A stretch of DNA of 62,569 nucleotides. Source: Burkholderiales bacterium. GTDB taxonomy: Bacteria > Pseudomonadota > Gammaproteobacteria > Burkholderiales > Burkholderiaceae_C. The translations under genes and the position numbers were made by a program. Location of the stretch: contig CANGHK010000031.1 in NCBI GenBank assembly GCA_947453625.1, positions 1 through 62,569 of the forward strand, written 5' to 3'. Below, in pieces: positions 39,692-48,839 of this stretch (its first letter is position 1; every line of letters starts with the position of its first letter). The notes beneath the pieces are model-generated. The model saw only the letters and a program-made list of their open reading frames with translations, was not told the origin of the DNA and did not search any database.

Positions 39692-39823
39692 CATGGTACG
39701 CAGTCTAGCATTGGACTTTCCGGGTGGGAGGGCGGGCTGAGGCCGGCCGATTCTGGGCACCGCGTCGCGGGATTGAATCGCAGGTGATTGACGCCTGCTG
39801 CGATTGCCCTTACACCGGGGCGC

Positions 39824-41713
39824 ATGACCGCACCGACCCGCCGCGCCAACGCCTCCGCCGGCACCTTCCTCCTCCTCGCGCCGCTGCTGCTGGCCGCCTG
39901 CGCGGTCCGGCCCCCTTTGACGGCCGTCGCGCCGCCGGCGCTGGCCTACAGCATCCCGCTGATGCCCGAGGGGCCGTCGGGCCGGGTCGAGAAGCCCGGC
40001 TGGTCGGTGTCGCGCTTTGCCGTGGCCGCCGCCAACCCGCTCGCCACCGATGCTGGCTACCAGGTGCTCAAGGTCGGCGGCAGCGCGGTGGACGCGGCGG
40101 TGGCGGTGCAGATGGTGCTGGCGCTGGTCGAGCCGCAGTCCAGCGGCATCGGCGGCGGGGCCTTTCTGCTGCACTGGGACGGCCACGCGCTGCAGGCCTG
40201 GGACGGCCGCGAGACCGCGCCGGCGGCCGCCGACGAGCGCCTGTTCCTGCAGGCCGACGGCCAGCCCATGCCTTTCCTGCAGGCGCTGGTGGGCGGCCGC
40301 GCGGTGGGCGTGCCGGGTGCGGTGAGGATGCTCGAAGCCGCGCACCGCGCCCAGGGACGGCTGCCCTGGGCCCAACTGATCCAGCCGGCGATCACGCTGG
40401 CCGAGCAGGGCTTCGCGATCAGCCCGCGCCTGCACACCCAGTTGCTGGACGACGCGGCGCTGCGCCGGGACAGCCAGGCCGCCGCCTACTTCTACCGCGC
40501 CGACGGCCAGCCGCATCCGGTAGGCCATCTGCTGCGCAACCCGGCGCTGGCCGAAGTGCTGCGCCGCATCGCGGTCAGCGGCAGCGCGGCGCTGCACGAA
40601 GGCCCGGTGGCGGCCGACATCGCCGCGCGGGTGCAGCAGCATGCGACCAACCCGGGGCGCTTGACGACCGCCGACCTGGCCGGTTACCGCGCCCTGCCGC
40701 GCGAGCCGATCTGCACCGACTGGAAGGCCGTCTACCGGGTCTGCGGCATGCCGCCGCCCTCGTCGGGCCACCTGGCGGTGATGCAAATCCTGGGGTTGCT
40801 CGAGCAGACCGCGCTGCTGACACCGCCCCAGCAGCCCACGACGCCATCGCTGCCACCGCTGCCACCGCTGCCACCGCTGCGTGATGGCCTGCCCGGGCCG
40901 GATTGGCTGCACCAGTACACCGAGGCGGCCCGGCTGGCCTATGCCGACCGGGCCCAGTATGTGGCCGATCCGGATTTCGTCGCGGCGCCAGCCGGCCGCT
41001 GGACCAGCCTGCTGGACCCCGCCTACCTGCGCAGTCGCGCCGCGCTGATCGGCCCCAGCAGCCTGCAGCTGGCCAAGCCCGGTGAGCCCGGCGCGCAGCG
41101 CAGCGCCTGGGCGCCGCAGGCCGAGCAGCCCGAGCATGGCACCAGCCACATCAGCATCGTCGACGGCGAGGGCCGGGCGCTGGCCATGACCACCACCATC
41201 GAGGCGGTCTGGGGCGCGCACCTGATGGCCGACGGCGGCACCGGTCTGCCGGGCGGCTTCCTGCTGAACAACGAGTTGACCGATTTTTCGATGGCGCCCG
41301 CCGATGCCCAGGGCCGGCCGGTGGCCAACCGGGTGCAGCCGGGCAAGCGGCCGCGCTCGAGCATGAGCCCGACGCTGGTGTTCGACCGGCGCGATGGCCG
41401 CTTGCTGATGAGCCTGGGGTCGCCGGGCGGGGCTGCGATCATCCACTTCACCGCCAAGACCTTGATCGGCACGCTGGACTGGGGCCTGAACGCCCAGCAG
41501 GCCATCAACCTGCCCAATTTCGGCAGCTTCAACGGGCCGACGGCGCTGGAGGCCGGGCGCTTTCCGCTGTCCACCGTCGAGGCGCTGAAGGCGCGCGGCC
41601 ACCGCGTCATCGAGACCGACCTGACCAGCGGTCTGCAGGCCATACAGCGCTCGCCCGGCGGCTGGTTTGGTGGCGCGGATCCGCGCCGCGAGGGGGTGGT
41701 GATGGGCGACTGA
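39824..41713 (+). CDS. ggt: Gamma-glutamyltransferase (lipoprotein form)
   Basis: Cleaves gamma-glutamyl bonds of glutathione and related compounds in the periplasm. The 629-aa precursor has a lipobox (LLLAACAV), an FAVAAANPLATDAGYQVL segment, the GGSAVDAAVAVQ and SSGIGGGAFLLHWDG motifs, and the autocatalytic threonine in EHGTSHISIVDGEGRAL (T440), which becomes the nucleophile of the small subunit. The substrate-loop glycines appear in SLGSPGGAAIIHF. A Pro/Leu-rich insert (PLPPLPPLP, about 340-352) comes from 9-bp DNA repeats. The ATG at 39824 gives the best lipoprotein signal. Confidence 0.93.
   Translation: MTAPTRRANASAGTFLLLAPLLLAACAVRPPLTAVAPPALAYSIPLMPEGPSGRVEKPGWSVSRFAVAAANPLATDAGYQVLKVGGSAVDAAVAVQMVLALVEPQSSGIGGGAFLLHWDGHALQAWDGRETAPAAADERLFLQADGQPMPFLQALVGGRAVGVPGAVRMLEAAHRAQGRLPWAQLIQPAITLAEQGFAISPRLHTQLLDDAALRRDSQAAAYFYRADGQPHPVGHLLRNPALAEVLRRIAVSGSAALHEGPVAADIAARVQQHATNPGRLTTADLAGYRALPREPICTDWKAVYRVCGMPPPSSGHLAVMQILGLLEQTALLTPPQQPTTPSLPPLPPLPPLRDGLPGPDWLHQYTEAARLAYADRAQYVADPDFVAAPAGRWTSLLDPAYLRSRAALIGPSSLQLAKPGEPGAQRSAWAPQAEQPEHGTSHISIVDGEGRALAMTTTIEAVWGAHLMADGGTGLPGGFLLNNELTDFSMAPADAQGRPVANRVQPGKRPRSSMSPTLVFDRRDGRLLMSLGSPGGAAIIHFTAKTLIGTLDWGLNAQQAINLPNFGSFNGPTALEAGRFPLSTVEALKARGHRVIETDLTSGLQAIQRSPGGWFGGADPRREGVVMGD
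40844..40879. repeat. Tandem 9-bp repeats inside ggt
   Basis: Three exact copies of CCACCGCTG (40853-40879), preceded by the near copy CCATCGCTG (40844-40852). They encode repeated Pro-Pro-Leu, keep the frame and could vary in number. Confidence 0.85.
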
Positions 41714-41747
41714 GCGGGTGCCCGCAGTCGTTACAGTCGAGCCCAAG

Positions 41748-42215
41748 ATGTCCCACGACGCCCCCACCCTCCGCCGCATCCTCCAGACCTGCCGCAGCAT
41801 CGCCGTGGTGGGGCTGTCCGCCGAATGGCACCGGCCCAGTTTTTTTGCCGCCAAGTACCTGCAGGCCAAGGGCTACCGCATCCTGCCGGTCAACCCGCGC
41901 TATGCCGGCGGCACGGTGCTGGGCATGCCCTGCGTGGCCAGGCTCGAGGACCTGGCCGAGGCTGTGGACATGGTCGACGTGTTCCGCCGCAGCGAGGACG
42001 TGGGCCCGATTGCCGACAGCGCGATCGCGATCGGCGCGAAATGCCTGTGGCAGCAGATCGGCGTGCGCAACCTCGAGGCCGACGCCCGGGCGCGGGCCGC
42101 CGGCCTGGACAGCGTGATGGACCGCTGCGTCAAGATCGAGCATGCCCGGCTGTTCGGCGGGCTGCACTGGGCAGGCGTCAACACCGGGGTGATCTCGGCC
42201 CGGCGGCTGGTCTGA
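41748..42215 (+). CDS. CoA-binding domain protein (YccU type)
   Basis: 155-aa protein with a single Rossmann CoA-binding domain like that of succinyl-CoA synthetase alpha subunits: IAVVGLSAEWHRPSFF, YRILPVNPRYAGGTVLG, and the C-terminal MDRCVKIEH. Stand-alone homologues are widespread and of unknown function. The gene starts 34 bases after ggt. The start at 41748 is preferred over 41718. Confidence 0.9.
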   Translation: MSHDAPTLRRILQTCRSIAVVGLSAEWHRPSFFAAKYLQAKGYRILPVNPRYAGGTVLGMPCVARLEDLAEAVDMVDVFRRSEDVGPIADSAIAIGAKCLWQQIGVRNLEADARARAAGLDSVMDRCVKIEHARLFGGLHWAGVNTGVISARRLV

Positions 42216-42302
42216 GCCCCCGACTGGCGGGCGCCCGCGCGTTTGCGGCCGGTTGACGAAGAATCTGCCCGCCTGCCGGTGGACGAACGCTTGAGGCACA
42301 CC

Positions 42303-43601
42303 ATGAACGACAGAAAATTCCAGCCCGAAACCCTGGCCATCCACGCCGGCCAGATTCCCGACGCCGCCACCGGCGCAAGAGCGCTGCCCATCTACCAGAC
42401 CACCAGCTTCGTCTTCGACTCGGCCGAGCACGCGGCCAACCTGTTCAATCTGCAGACCTTCGGCAATGTCTATTCCCGCCTGAGCAACCCGACCGTGGCG
42501 GCGCTGGAGGAGCGGGTCGCGGCGCTCGAAGGCGGGCGCGCCGCGGTGGCCTCGGCCAGCGGCATGGCCGCCGAGGCGATGGCCTTGATGACGCTGCTGC
42601 AGGCCGGCGACCATGTGGTGGCCGCCGGCGCGCTGTACGGCGGCACGGTGACGATGCTGGCGGTCAGTCTGGCCAAGTTCGGCATCGAGGTGAGCTTCGT
42701 CGACGCCACCCGGCCTGACGTGACCCAAGCCGAGGCCTTTGCCGCGGCGATCCGGCCCAATACCCGCGCGGTCTATGCCGAGAGCCTGGGCAACCCCAGC
42801 CTGGTGGTGCTCGACATCCAGGCGGTGGCCGAGGTGGCCCATGCGCATGGCCTGCCGCTGATCATCGACAACACCGTGCCCAGCCCCTTCCTGTGCAACC
42901 CGCTGGCGCTGGGTGCCGACATCGTCGTGCACTCGGCCACCAAGTACCTGGCCGGCCATGGCACGACGCTGGGCGGCGTGATGGTCGAAGGCGGAAAGTT
43001 TCCCTGGGACAACGGCAAGTTCCCCGGCATGACCGAGCCGTCGGCCGGCTACCACGGGGTGCGCTTCTACGAGACCTTCGGTGACTTCGGTTTCTCGATG
43101 CGGGCCCGGATGGAAACGCTGCGCGTCTATGGCGCGGCGCTCAGCCCGATGAGCGCCTGGCAGATCCTGCAAGGGGTGGAGACGCTGCCGCTGCGCATGG
43201 AGCGGCATTGCCGCAACGCGCTGGCGGTGGCGCAGTTTCTGCAAACGCACCCGCAGGTGGCCTGGGTCAACTACCCCGGCTTGCCCGACCATCCCCAGCA
43301 CGCGCTGCTGCAGCGCCAGATGCGCGGTGCGTCCGGGCTGCTGGCCTTTGGCGTCAAGGGCGGCATCGCACCGGGCGTGAAGTTCATCGAGTCGGCGCGC
43401 TTCATGAGCCACCTGGTCAACATCGGCGACACCCGCACGCTGATCAGCCACCCGGCGTCGACCACCCACCGCCAGCTCGACGAGGCGCAGCAACGCTCAG
43501 CCGGCGTGTTGCCCGACATGGTCAGGATCTCGGTCGGGCTGGAGCATGTCGACGACATCCTCTGGGACATGGACCAGGCGCTGGCGGCAGCCGCCGCCTG
43601 A
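42303..43601 (+). CDS. O-acetylhomoserine sulfhydrylase (MetY-type, second copy)
   Basis: 432-aa PLP enzyme that makes homocysteine from O-acetylhomoserine and sulfide, in methionine synthesis. The MetY hallmarks are NDRKFQPETLAIHAGQ, VYSRLSNPTVAALEERVAALEGG, the PLP-lysine segment SATKYLAGHGTTLGG and a long C-terminal half ending ISVGLEHVDDILWDMDQAL. It aligns well with the enzyme at 22277 but with clear divergence, so they are old paralogues rather than a recent duplication. The ATG at 42303 is preferred over 42243. Confidence 0.92.
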   Translation: MNDRKFQPETLAIHAGQIPDAATGARALPIYQTTSFVFDSAEHAANLFNLQTFGNVYSRLSNPTVAALEERVAALEGGRAAVASASGMAAEAMALMTLLQAGDHVVAAGALYGGTVTMLAVSLAKFGIEVSFVDATRPDVTQAEAFAAAIRPNTRAVYAESLGNPSLVVLDIQAVAEVAHAHGLPLIIDNTVPSPFLCNPLALGADIVVHSATKYLAGHGTTLGGVMVEGGKFPWDNGKFPGMTEPSAGYHGVRFYETFGDFGFSMRARMETLRVYGAALSPMSAWQILQGVETLPLRMERHCRNALAVAQFLQTHPQVAWVNYPGLPDHPQHALLQRQMRGASGLLAFGVKGGIAPGVKFIESARFMSHLVNIGDTRTLISHPASTTHRQLDEAQQRSAGVLPDMVRISVGLEHVDDILWDMDQALAAAAA

Positions 43602-43657
43602 GCCTGTGCCCGACCGGTCAGCCCGGTCCGCCCGGTCCGCGTTTGCGCCTTCAGGCC

Positions 43658-44614
43658 TTATTCGGGGTTCATCCCGGCGTCGCGAAACGCCCGTCCCCAG
43701 GCCACGAGTTGCTCCTGCATGAACACGCTCATCTCGTCGGGCGTCGACCCGGCCAACTCAAACCCGAGCGCGGTGATGCGTTCGCGGATCTCGGGGCGCT
43801 GCATCGCGGCACGCAGTTCGCGGCTCATGCGCTGCACGATCTCGGGCGCCACCTTGGCCGGGGCGAACAGGCCGGCCCAGGTGCCGGCCGTCAGCGGCGG
43901 CAAACCGGCCTCCGCGGCGGTGGGCACGCCCGGCAGCAGCGTCGACCTTGCGGGCAGCAGCACCGCCAGCGCGCGCAGCTTGCCCTCCTTGATGTGGGGC
44001 AGCGTGCTGGCCGGTGTCGCGAAAGTGAACTGCACATGGTTGCCCAGGATGTCGTTGACCGTCGGTCCTTCGCCCTTGTAGGGCACCAGCGTGGTGTCGG
44101 CCTTGGCCCGCTGGAGCTGGGTGTGCATCAGTTGCGTCACGCCGCTGTAGCTGCCGTAGCCCAGCTTGCCCGGGTTGGCCCGCGCGTAGGCGAGCAGCTC
44201 GCCCACGTCCTTGGCCGGCAGCGCCGGCGTGCTGACCATCACGTAGACATAGCGGCCGACCAGCGAGACCGGCGCGAAGCTCTTGATCGGGTCGTAGGGC
44301 GGGTTCTTCTTCAGCAGCGGCACCTGCATCATCGGCGTGTTGCTGGCGAGGAAGAAGGTGTGACCGTCGGGCTCGGACCGGGCGACGAAGTCACCGGCGA
44401 TCGCGCCATCAGCGCCAGGCCGGTTCTCGATCAGTACGGGCTGGCCAAGCGCCGCCGACAAGGGCTGGGCCAGGATGCGGGCCACCGAATCGGTCGAACC
44501 CCCGGGCGGGAACTGCAAGACGATGCGGATCGGCTTGGTCGGCCAGGACTGGGCCAGGGCCGGCAGGCCCACGCAGGACAGCAGCAGGCAAAGCATGGAC
44601 AGGCGGCGATTCAT
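43658..44614 (-). CDS. Bug-family tripartite tricarboxylate transporter substrate-binding protein
   Basis: 318-aa periplasmic binding protein of the Bordetella uptake gene (TctC) family. It has a signal peptide (ending ALAQ) and typical segments WPTKPIRIVLQFPPGGSTDS, PVLIENRPGADGAIAGDFVA and the C-terminal GFELAGSTPDEMSVF. Burkholderiales carry many orphan copies; no TctA/TctB membrane genes are adjacent. Ligands are usually carboxylates. Confidence 0.92.
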   Translation of the reverse strand: MNRRLSMLCLLLSCVGLPALAQSWPTKPIRIVLQFPPGGSTDSVARILAQPLSAALGQPVLIENRPGADGAIAGDFVARSEPDGHTFFLASNTPMMQVPLLKKNPPYDPIKSFAPVSLVGRYVYVMVSTPALPAKDVGELLAYARANPGKLGYGSYSGVTQLMHTQLQRAKADTTLVPYKGEGPTVNDILGNHVQFTFATPASTLPHIKEGKLRALAVLLPARSTLLPGVPTAAEAGLPPLTAGTWAGLFAPAKVAPEIVQRMSRELRAAMQRPEIRERITALGFELAGSTPDEMSVFMQEQLVAWGRAFRDAGMNPE

Positions 44615-44860
44615 CAGGGGATCCTTTTGGACTGTCAGTTGCGGCGTGAGGGCATTCCGTCGTGGGGCAGGCGCGTCGCGCCTTCAGCCGCCTGCGCGGC
44701 TATCTGGGCGCCGTCAAAGCCCTGTACGGCCAAAAACCCTGAGAGCCTTGTTCACGCAGGTGCGCCGCGGGGCCGGGGGCATGGCACGGCCATCGAAGCG
44801 CTGCAGGCGGGTGCAGTCTGGCGCATGGTCAGGGTTCCAGTCGAGAGCGGGGCCCGCAAG

Positions 44861-44885
44861 GATAAACGGGCCCGCATCGCGGGCT
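44861..44885 (-). terminator. Terminator after the second livK-type gene
   Basis: On the minus strand the stem CGAGCCCGC / GCGGGCCCG (one mismatch) with a 3-nt loop is followed by TTTA. It begins about 20 bases past the stop at 44906. Confidence 0.6.
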
Positions 44886-44905
44886 CGTGACACGGACTCT
44901 GTTGC

Positions 44906-46123
44906 TCAGCGGCCGTAGACCTTGCCGAAGAGGATCCAGGTCTTGCCATCGAATTTGGACAACTGCTCGCGTTCGATGGGGTAGAAGTCGTCCGGCCCCG
45001 TCTTGACGTTGACGCCGGGCAGCAGCATGGGCAGGCTGATGTCCAGGTTGGCGGCCTGCTTCATGATGTTCTCGCGTGTCAGGTTGTCGCCCGCCTGTTT
45101 GAGCACCTGCATCAGGCCCTGGGCGGCGGTATAGCCATAGACGTTGTTGGCATCCTTCAGATCGCCGCCCGGATGGTACTTCTTCATCCAGGCCAGCCAG
45201 TCGTCCCATTCCTTGCCCTTCTGGAACTGCGGGTCGGTCGGGTCTTTCAAATAGCTCGCGGTGAAGATACCCACCCCGTTCTCGGGGCCGGCCGGAACCA
45301 TCACCGCGCCGACCGAAGCCGAAACGCTGTTGAGGTAGTGGACCGGCTTCCAGCCAATATCTGAGTTCTTCTTGATCACCATCGCCGCGAACTTGGGCGT
45401 CGTGACGTTGAAGAAGGTGTCGGCACCCGTGGCCTTGAGCGTCAGCAACTGGCTGTCGACGGTCGGGTCCGTCACCTCGTAGGTGAGTTTGGACAGGATC
45501 ATGGTCTTGGCCTTGTCGCCCAGTCCGTCCTCGAATCCTTTGACATAGTCTTTGCCGTAGTCGTCGTTCTGGTACAGGATCGCGACCTTGGCGTTGGGCT
45601 TGGTCTCCAGCAGGTGCGCGGCGAACACTTTGGCCTCGCTCTGGTAGTCGGGCTGCCAGCCCATCGTCCACGGGAAGTTCTTCGGGTCACCCCACTTGGT
45701 GGCGCCGGTGGCCACGAACAATTGCGGCACCTTCTTGGCGTTCATGTACTTGTGGATTGCCGAGTTCGGCGGTGTGCCCAGCGTGTTGAAGATGAAGAGC
45801 ACTTCATCTTCCTCCACCAGTCTGCGCGCCTGCTCGACCGTCTTGGCGGGGTTGTAGCCGTCGTCCAGGCTGATCCACTTGAGCTTGCGGCCATTTAGGC
45901 CGCCCTCGGCGTTGACCTTGTCGAAGTAGGCGCCGATGGCCTTGCCGATCGCACCGTAGGCTGAGGCAGGGCCCGAATAAGGGCTTATGCCGCCGATCTT
46001 GATTTCCTTGTCAGTCGCACCAGGATCGTATTTTTTCTGCGCGAAGGTGGGAGACGCCAGCGCGGCAACTGCCGCACCGATGGCGGCCCATCGGGCTGCG
46101 AACTTGAGTCGGGTCTGCATCAT
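44906..46123 (-). CDS. Branched-chain-type ABC transporter substrate-binding protein (copy 1)
   Basis: 405-aa periplasmic binding protein of the LivJ/LivK (HAAT) family. A signal peptide ends at FAQ; the mature start KKYDPGATDKEIKIGGISPY and AKVAILYQNDDYGKDYVKGF are characteristic. It is the same length as, and highly similar to, the protein at 47563, so the two arose by duplication. It lies downstream of the CoA-transferase gene. The start is the ATGATG at 46123/46120, in the same context (CTGACC-ATGATG) as its paralogue. Confidence 0.93.
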   Translation of the reverse strand: MMQTRLKFAARWAAIGAAVAALASPTFAQKKYDPGATDKEIKIGGISPYSGPASAYGAIGKAIGAYFDKVNAEGGLNGRKLKWISLDDGYNPAKTVEQARRLVEEDEVLFIFNTLGTPPNSAIHKYMNAKKVPQLFVATGATKWGDPKNFPWTMGWQPDYQSEAKVFAAHLLETKPNAKVAILYQNDDYGKDYVKGFEDGLGDKAKTMILSKLTYEVTDPTVDSQLLTLKATGADTFFNVTTPKFAAMVIKKNSDIGWKPVHYLNSVSASVGAVMVPAGPENGVGIFTASYLKDPTDPQFQKGKEWDDWLAWMKKYHPGGDLKDANNVYGYTAAQGLMQVLKQAGDNLTRENIMKQAANLDISLPMLLPGVNVKTGPDDFYPIEREQLSKFDGKTWILFGKVYGR

Positions 46124-46281
46124 GGTCAGTATGGTCCAGGCGGGGTGGAGAGCGAGCTTCAACACAGGCGATCTGCCAATGTTGCCGGTTTGTATCCTGA
46201 TTTGCCGCTGTGTTGGCTAGGGATCAACCCAGTTGAGATCAACCCGCTGGGTGCCAATTCGCCTCCGATTCCAGGGAACTT

Positions 46282-47469
46282 TCAGGGCAGTCGCAACACG
46301 CCGTCGGCGACCAGGGTGGCGATCTCGGCGGCGCCATAGCCCAGTTCGGCCAGCACCTGCGCGCCATGCTCTCCCAGGTGCGCGGCCGGGGTTGGCGCTG
46401 GCATGGTCTGGCCGTCGAAGCGGGCTGCAGCCCGTGCCAGGCGCACCCGGCCCAGATCACCATGTTCGATCTCGACCAGGCTCTGGTTGTGCCGCACCTG
46501 CGGGTCGGCCAGCACCGCGCCGCGCTCATTGATCTGCCCCAGCGGCGCGCCATGGGCGCGGAACGCGGTCTGCAATTCGGCATTGCTGAACTGCGCCATC
46601 AGCGGCTCGAGCAGGGCGCGCAGTTCGAGCGCATTGCGGCTGCGCAGGCGGCTCGATGCAAAGCGTGGGTCGTCGGCGATGTCGGGCCGTCCCAGCGCCC
46701 GGCATTGGCCGGCGAACTCGCCCTGTTGGGGCGCCATCGTCGCGACGAAGCCGTCGGCGGTTCGCCAGGGTTTCTGCGTCCCGCCCAGTTCAGGGAAATG
46801 GGGCAACGGGGCATCGATGAACACATGGTTGTACATCGCGTCCGGCCACTGAAAGGCCAGCGTCGCGTCGAGCATGGCCACGTCCACCCGGCGGCCGCAG
46901 CCGTCGCGCTCGCGGGCGTACAGCGCGGCCGTGACGGCCTGTGCAGCGGTGATCGCGGTGAGCTTGTCGCACAGCAGCGTGGCCACCAGACCCGGGTGCC
47001 CGGTGTGCTGGTCGCGGTGCGATGCGCCCACGCCGGCCACGGCCTGGATCACGGCGTCATAGACCTTGTCGCCCGCCGCTGGACCGTCTTCGCCGTAACC
47101 GCTGATGCTCAGCCGGATCAGGCGCGGGTTCAGGCTGGCCAGCGTGCCATCGTCCAGGCCCAGCCGGTCCATCACGCCGGGTCGAAAATTGCTGACTACC
47201 ACATCGGCGCGGCGCAACAAGACCTGCAGTATGGGTGTGGCTGCTGCTGCCTTGAGGTCGAGGGCGATCGAGCGCTTGCCGCGGTTGACGGCGACATACA
47301 TCGCCGACAGGTCGCCCTTGGCCGGACCGATCAGCCGGCAGGTGTCGCCGTCGACAGACTCGACCTTGATCACTGCAGCACCCTGGTCGGCCAGCAGGGC
47401 CACCGCCATCGGGCCGGAGACGACCGTCGACAGGTCGAGGACATGCAATCCTTGCAGCGGAGGGGTCAT
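46282..47469 (-). CDS. CaiB/BaiF family (class III) CoA-transferase
   Basis: 395-aa enzyme that moves CoA between acyl groups. Family features are the N-terminal LQGLHVLDLSTVVSGP, a Rossmann-like VIKVESVDGDTCR, NRGKRSIALDLK, and the catalytic-region GRRVDVAMLDATLAF. It sits between two homologous livK genes, downstream of a strong terminator, implying its own promoter or read-through. Together with the ligase and hydratase genes it suggests catabolism of an imported acid. The start at 47469 avoids the terminator overlapped by the longer frame. Confidence 0.92.
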   Translation of the reverse strand: MTPPLQGLHVLDLSTVVSGPMAVALLADQGAAVIKVESVDGDTCRLIGPAKGDLSAMYVAVNRGKRSIALDLKAAAATPILQVLLRRADVVVSNFRPGVMDRLGLDDGTLASLNPRLIRLSISGYGEDGPAAGDKVYDAVIQAVAGVGASHRDQHTGHPGLVATLLCDKLTAITAAQAVTAALYARERDGCGRRVDVAMLDATLAFQWPDAMYNHVFIDAPLPHFPELGGTQKPWRTADGFVATMAPQQGEFAGQCRALGRPDIADDPRFASSRLRSRNALELRALLEPLMAQFSNAELQTAFRAHGAPLGQINERGAVLADPQVRHNQSLVEIEHGDLGRVRLARAAARFDGQTMPAPTPAAHLGEHGAQVLAELGYGAAEIATLVADGVLRLP

Positions 47470-47502
47470 CGCAGGGTTCACGGCAAAGGATTCAGGGAAG
47501 GG

Positions 47503-47529
47503 AAAAAAAAGGGCCCGCAAAGCGGGCCC
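47503..47529 (-). terminator. Rho-independent terminator after livK copy 2
   Basis: A perfect 8-bp stem GGGCCCGC / GCGGGCCC with a 3-nt loop is followed by eight T residues on the minus strand, 34 bases past the stop at 47563. This is the clearest terminator in the window. It would limit read-through from the liv genes into caiB. Confidence 0.95.
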
Positions 47530-47562
47530 GGACCATGACGTTCAGGCGCTCAATCGTCGGGC

Positions 47563-48780
47563 TTAGCGGCCGTAGATCTTGCCGAAGCGCACGAAGGTCT
47601 TGCCGTCGAACTTGGCCAACTGCTCGCGCTCGATCGGGTAGAAGTCGTCCGGCCCGGTCTTGATGTTGACGCCCGGCAGCAGCATCGGCAGGATCAGGTC
47701 GAGGCTGGCCGACTGCTTCATGACGTTCTCGCGCGTCAGGTTGTCGCCGCATTGCTTGAGCATCGCCACCAGCGTTTGCGCGACCGAGTAGCCGTAGACC
47801 CCGTTGGCGTCACCCAGGTTGACGCTGGGGTTGTACTTCTTCATGAACTCGACCCAGTCCTTCTTGGCCGGATCGTTGTCCCACTGCGGATCGGTCGGGT
47901 CCTTGGCGTAGGCCGAGGTGATCACGCCCACGCCGTTCTCCAGCCCGGCCGGTGTCATCACCGCGCTGACCGAGGCCGAGACGTTGTTCAGGTAGTGCTG
48001 CGGCTTCCAGCCTATCTCGGCGTTCTTCTTGATCACCATCGCCGCGAACTTTGGCGTGGTGATGTTGAAGAAGGCGTCGGCGCCCGAGGCCTTCAGGCTC
48101 AGCAACTGGCTGTCAACGGTCGGATCCGTCACCTCGTAGGTGAGCTTGGAGACGATCATGGTCTTGCCCTTGTCACCCAGGCCGTCCTCGAAGCCCTTGA
48201 GGTAGTCCTTGCCGTAGTCGTCATTCTGGTAGAGGATCGCGACCTTGGCGTTGGGCTTGGTTTCCAGCAGATGCGCGGCGTAGATCCTGCCCTCGGCCTG
48301 GTAGGTGGGCTGCCAGCCCATGGTCCAGGGGAAGTTCTTCGGGTCACCCCACTTGGTGGCGCCGGTGGCCACGAACAGCTGCGGCACCTTCTTGCCGTTC
48401 ATGTACTTGTGGATCGCCGAGTTCGACGGCGTGCCCAGCGGGTTGAAGACCACCAGCACTTCTTCTTCCTCGACCAGCTTACGCGCCTGCTCCACCGTCT
48501 TGGCCGGGTTGTAGGCGTCGTCGAGCGTGATCAGCTTGATCTTGCGACCGTTGACGCCGCCTTCGGCGTTGACCTTCTCGATATAGCCCGAGATCGTCTT
48601 GCCGATCGCGCCGTAGGCCGATGCCGGGCCCGAATAAGGCCCGATGTGGCCGACCTTGATCTCCTTGTCATCGGCGCCCGTGTCGTACTTCTTCTGCGCG
48701 AGCACGGGGCCCATCAGCGCGGTGCTGGCCAGTGCGATGGTGGCCAGGCGGGCCGCAAACTTCCGTCGGTTGTTCATCAT
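47563..48780 (-). CDS. livK: Branched-chain-type ABC transporter substrate-binding protein (copy 2)
   Basis: 405-aa LivK-type periplasmic binding protein, last of the livGFHMK run and paralogue of the protein at 44906 (shared KKYD, KFAAMVIKKN, ENGVG and KTGPDDFYPIEREQL segments). Signal peptide residues 1-27, ending LAQ. The frame is open far upstream through livM, but the signal peptide and an AGGA site fix the start at the ATGATG of 48780/48777. HAAT-type systems import branched-chain amino acids, but in Burkholderiales many carry aromatic or aliphatic acids or amides. Confidence 0.93.
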   Translation of the reverse strand: MMNNRRKFAARLATIALASTALMGPVLAQKKYDTGADDKEIKVGHIGPYSGPASAYGAIGKTISGYIEKVNAEGGVNGRKIKLITLDDAYNPAKTVEQARKLVEEEEVLVVFNPLGTPSNSAIHKYMNGKKVPQLFVATGATKWGDPKNFPWTMGWQPTYQAEGRIYAAHLLETKPNAKVAILYQNDDYGKDYLKGFEDGLGDKGKTMIVSKLTYEVTDPTVDSQLLSLKASGADAFFNITTPKFAAMVIKKNAEIGWKPQHYLNNVSASVSAVMTPAGLENGVGVITSAYAKDPTDPQWDNDPAKKDWVEFMKKYNPSVNLGDANGVYGYSVAQTLVAMLKQCGDNLTRENVMKQSASLDLILPMLLPGVNIKTGPDDFYPIEREQLAKFDGKTFVRFGKIYGR

Positions 48781-48839
48781 GGTCAGGGATTTCCTATCAG
48801 GTGGGTGGTCAACAGATAACGCGGGGGTGGTCACCGGGA

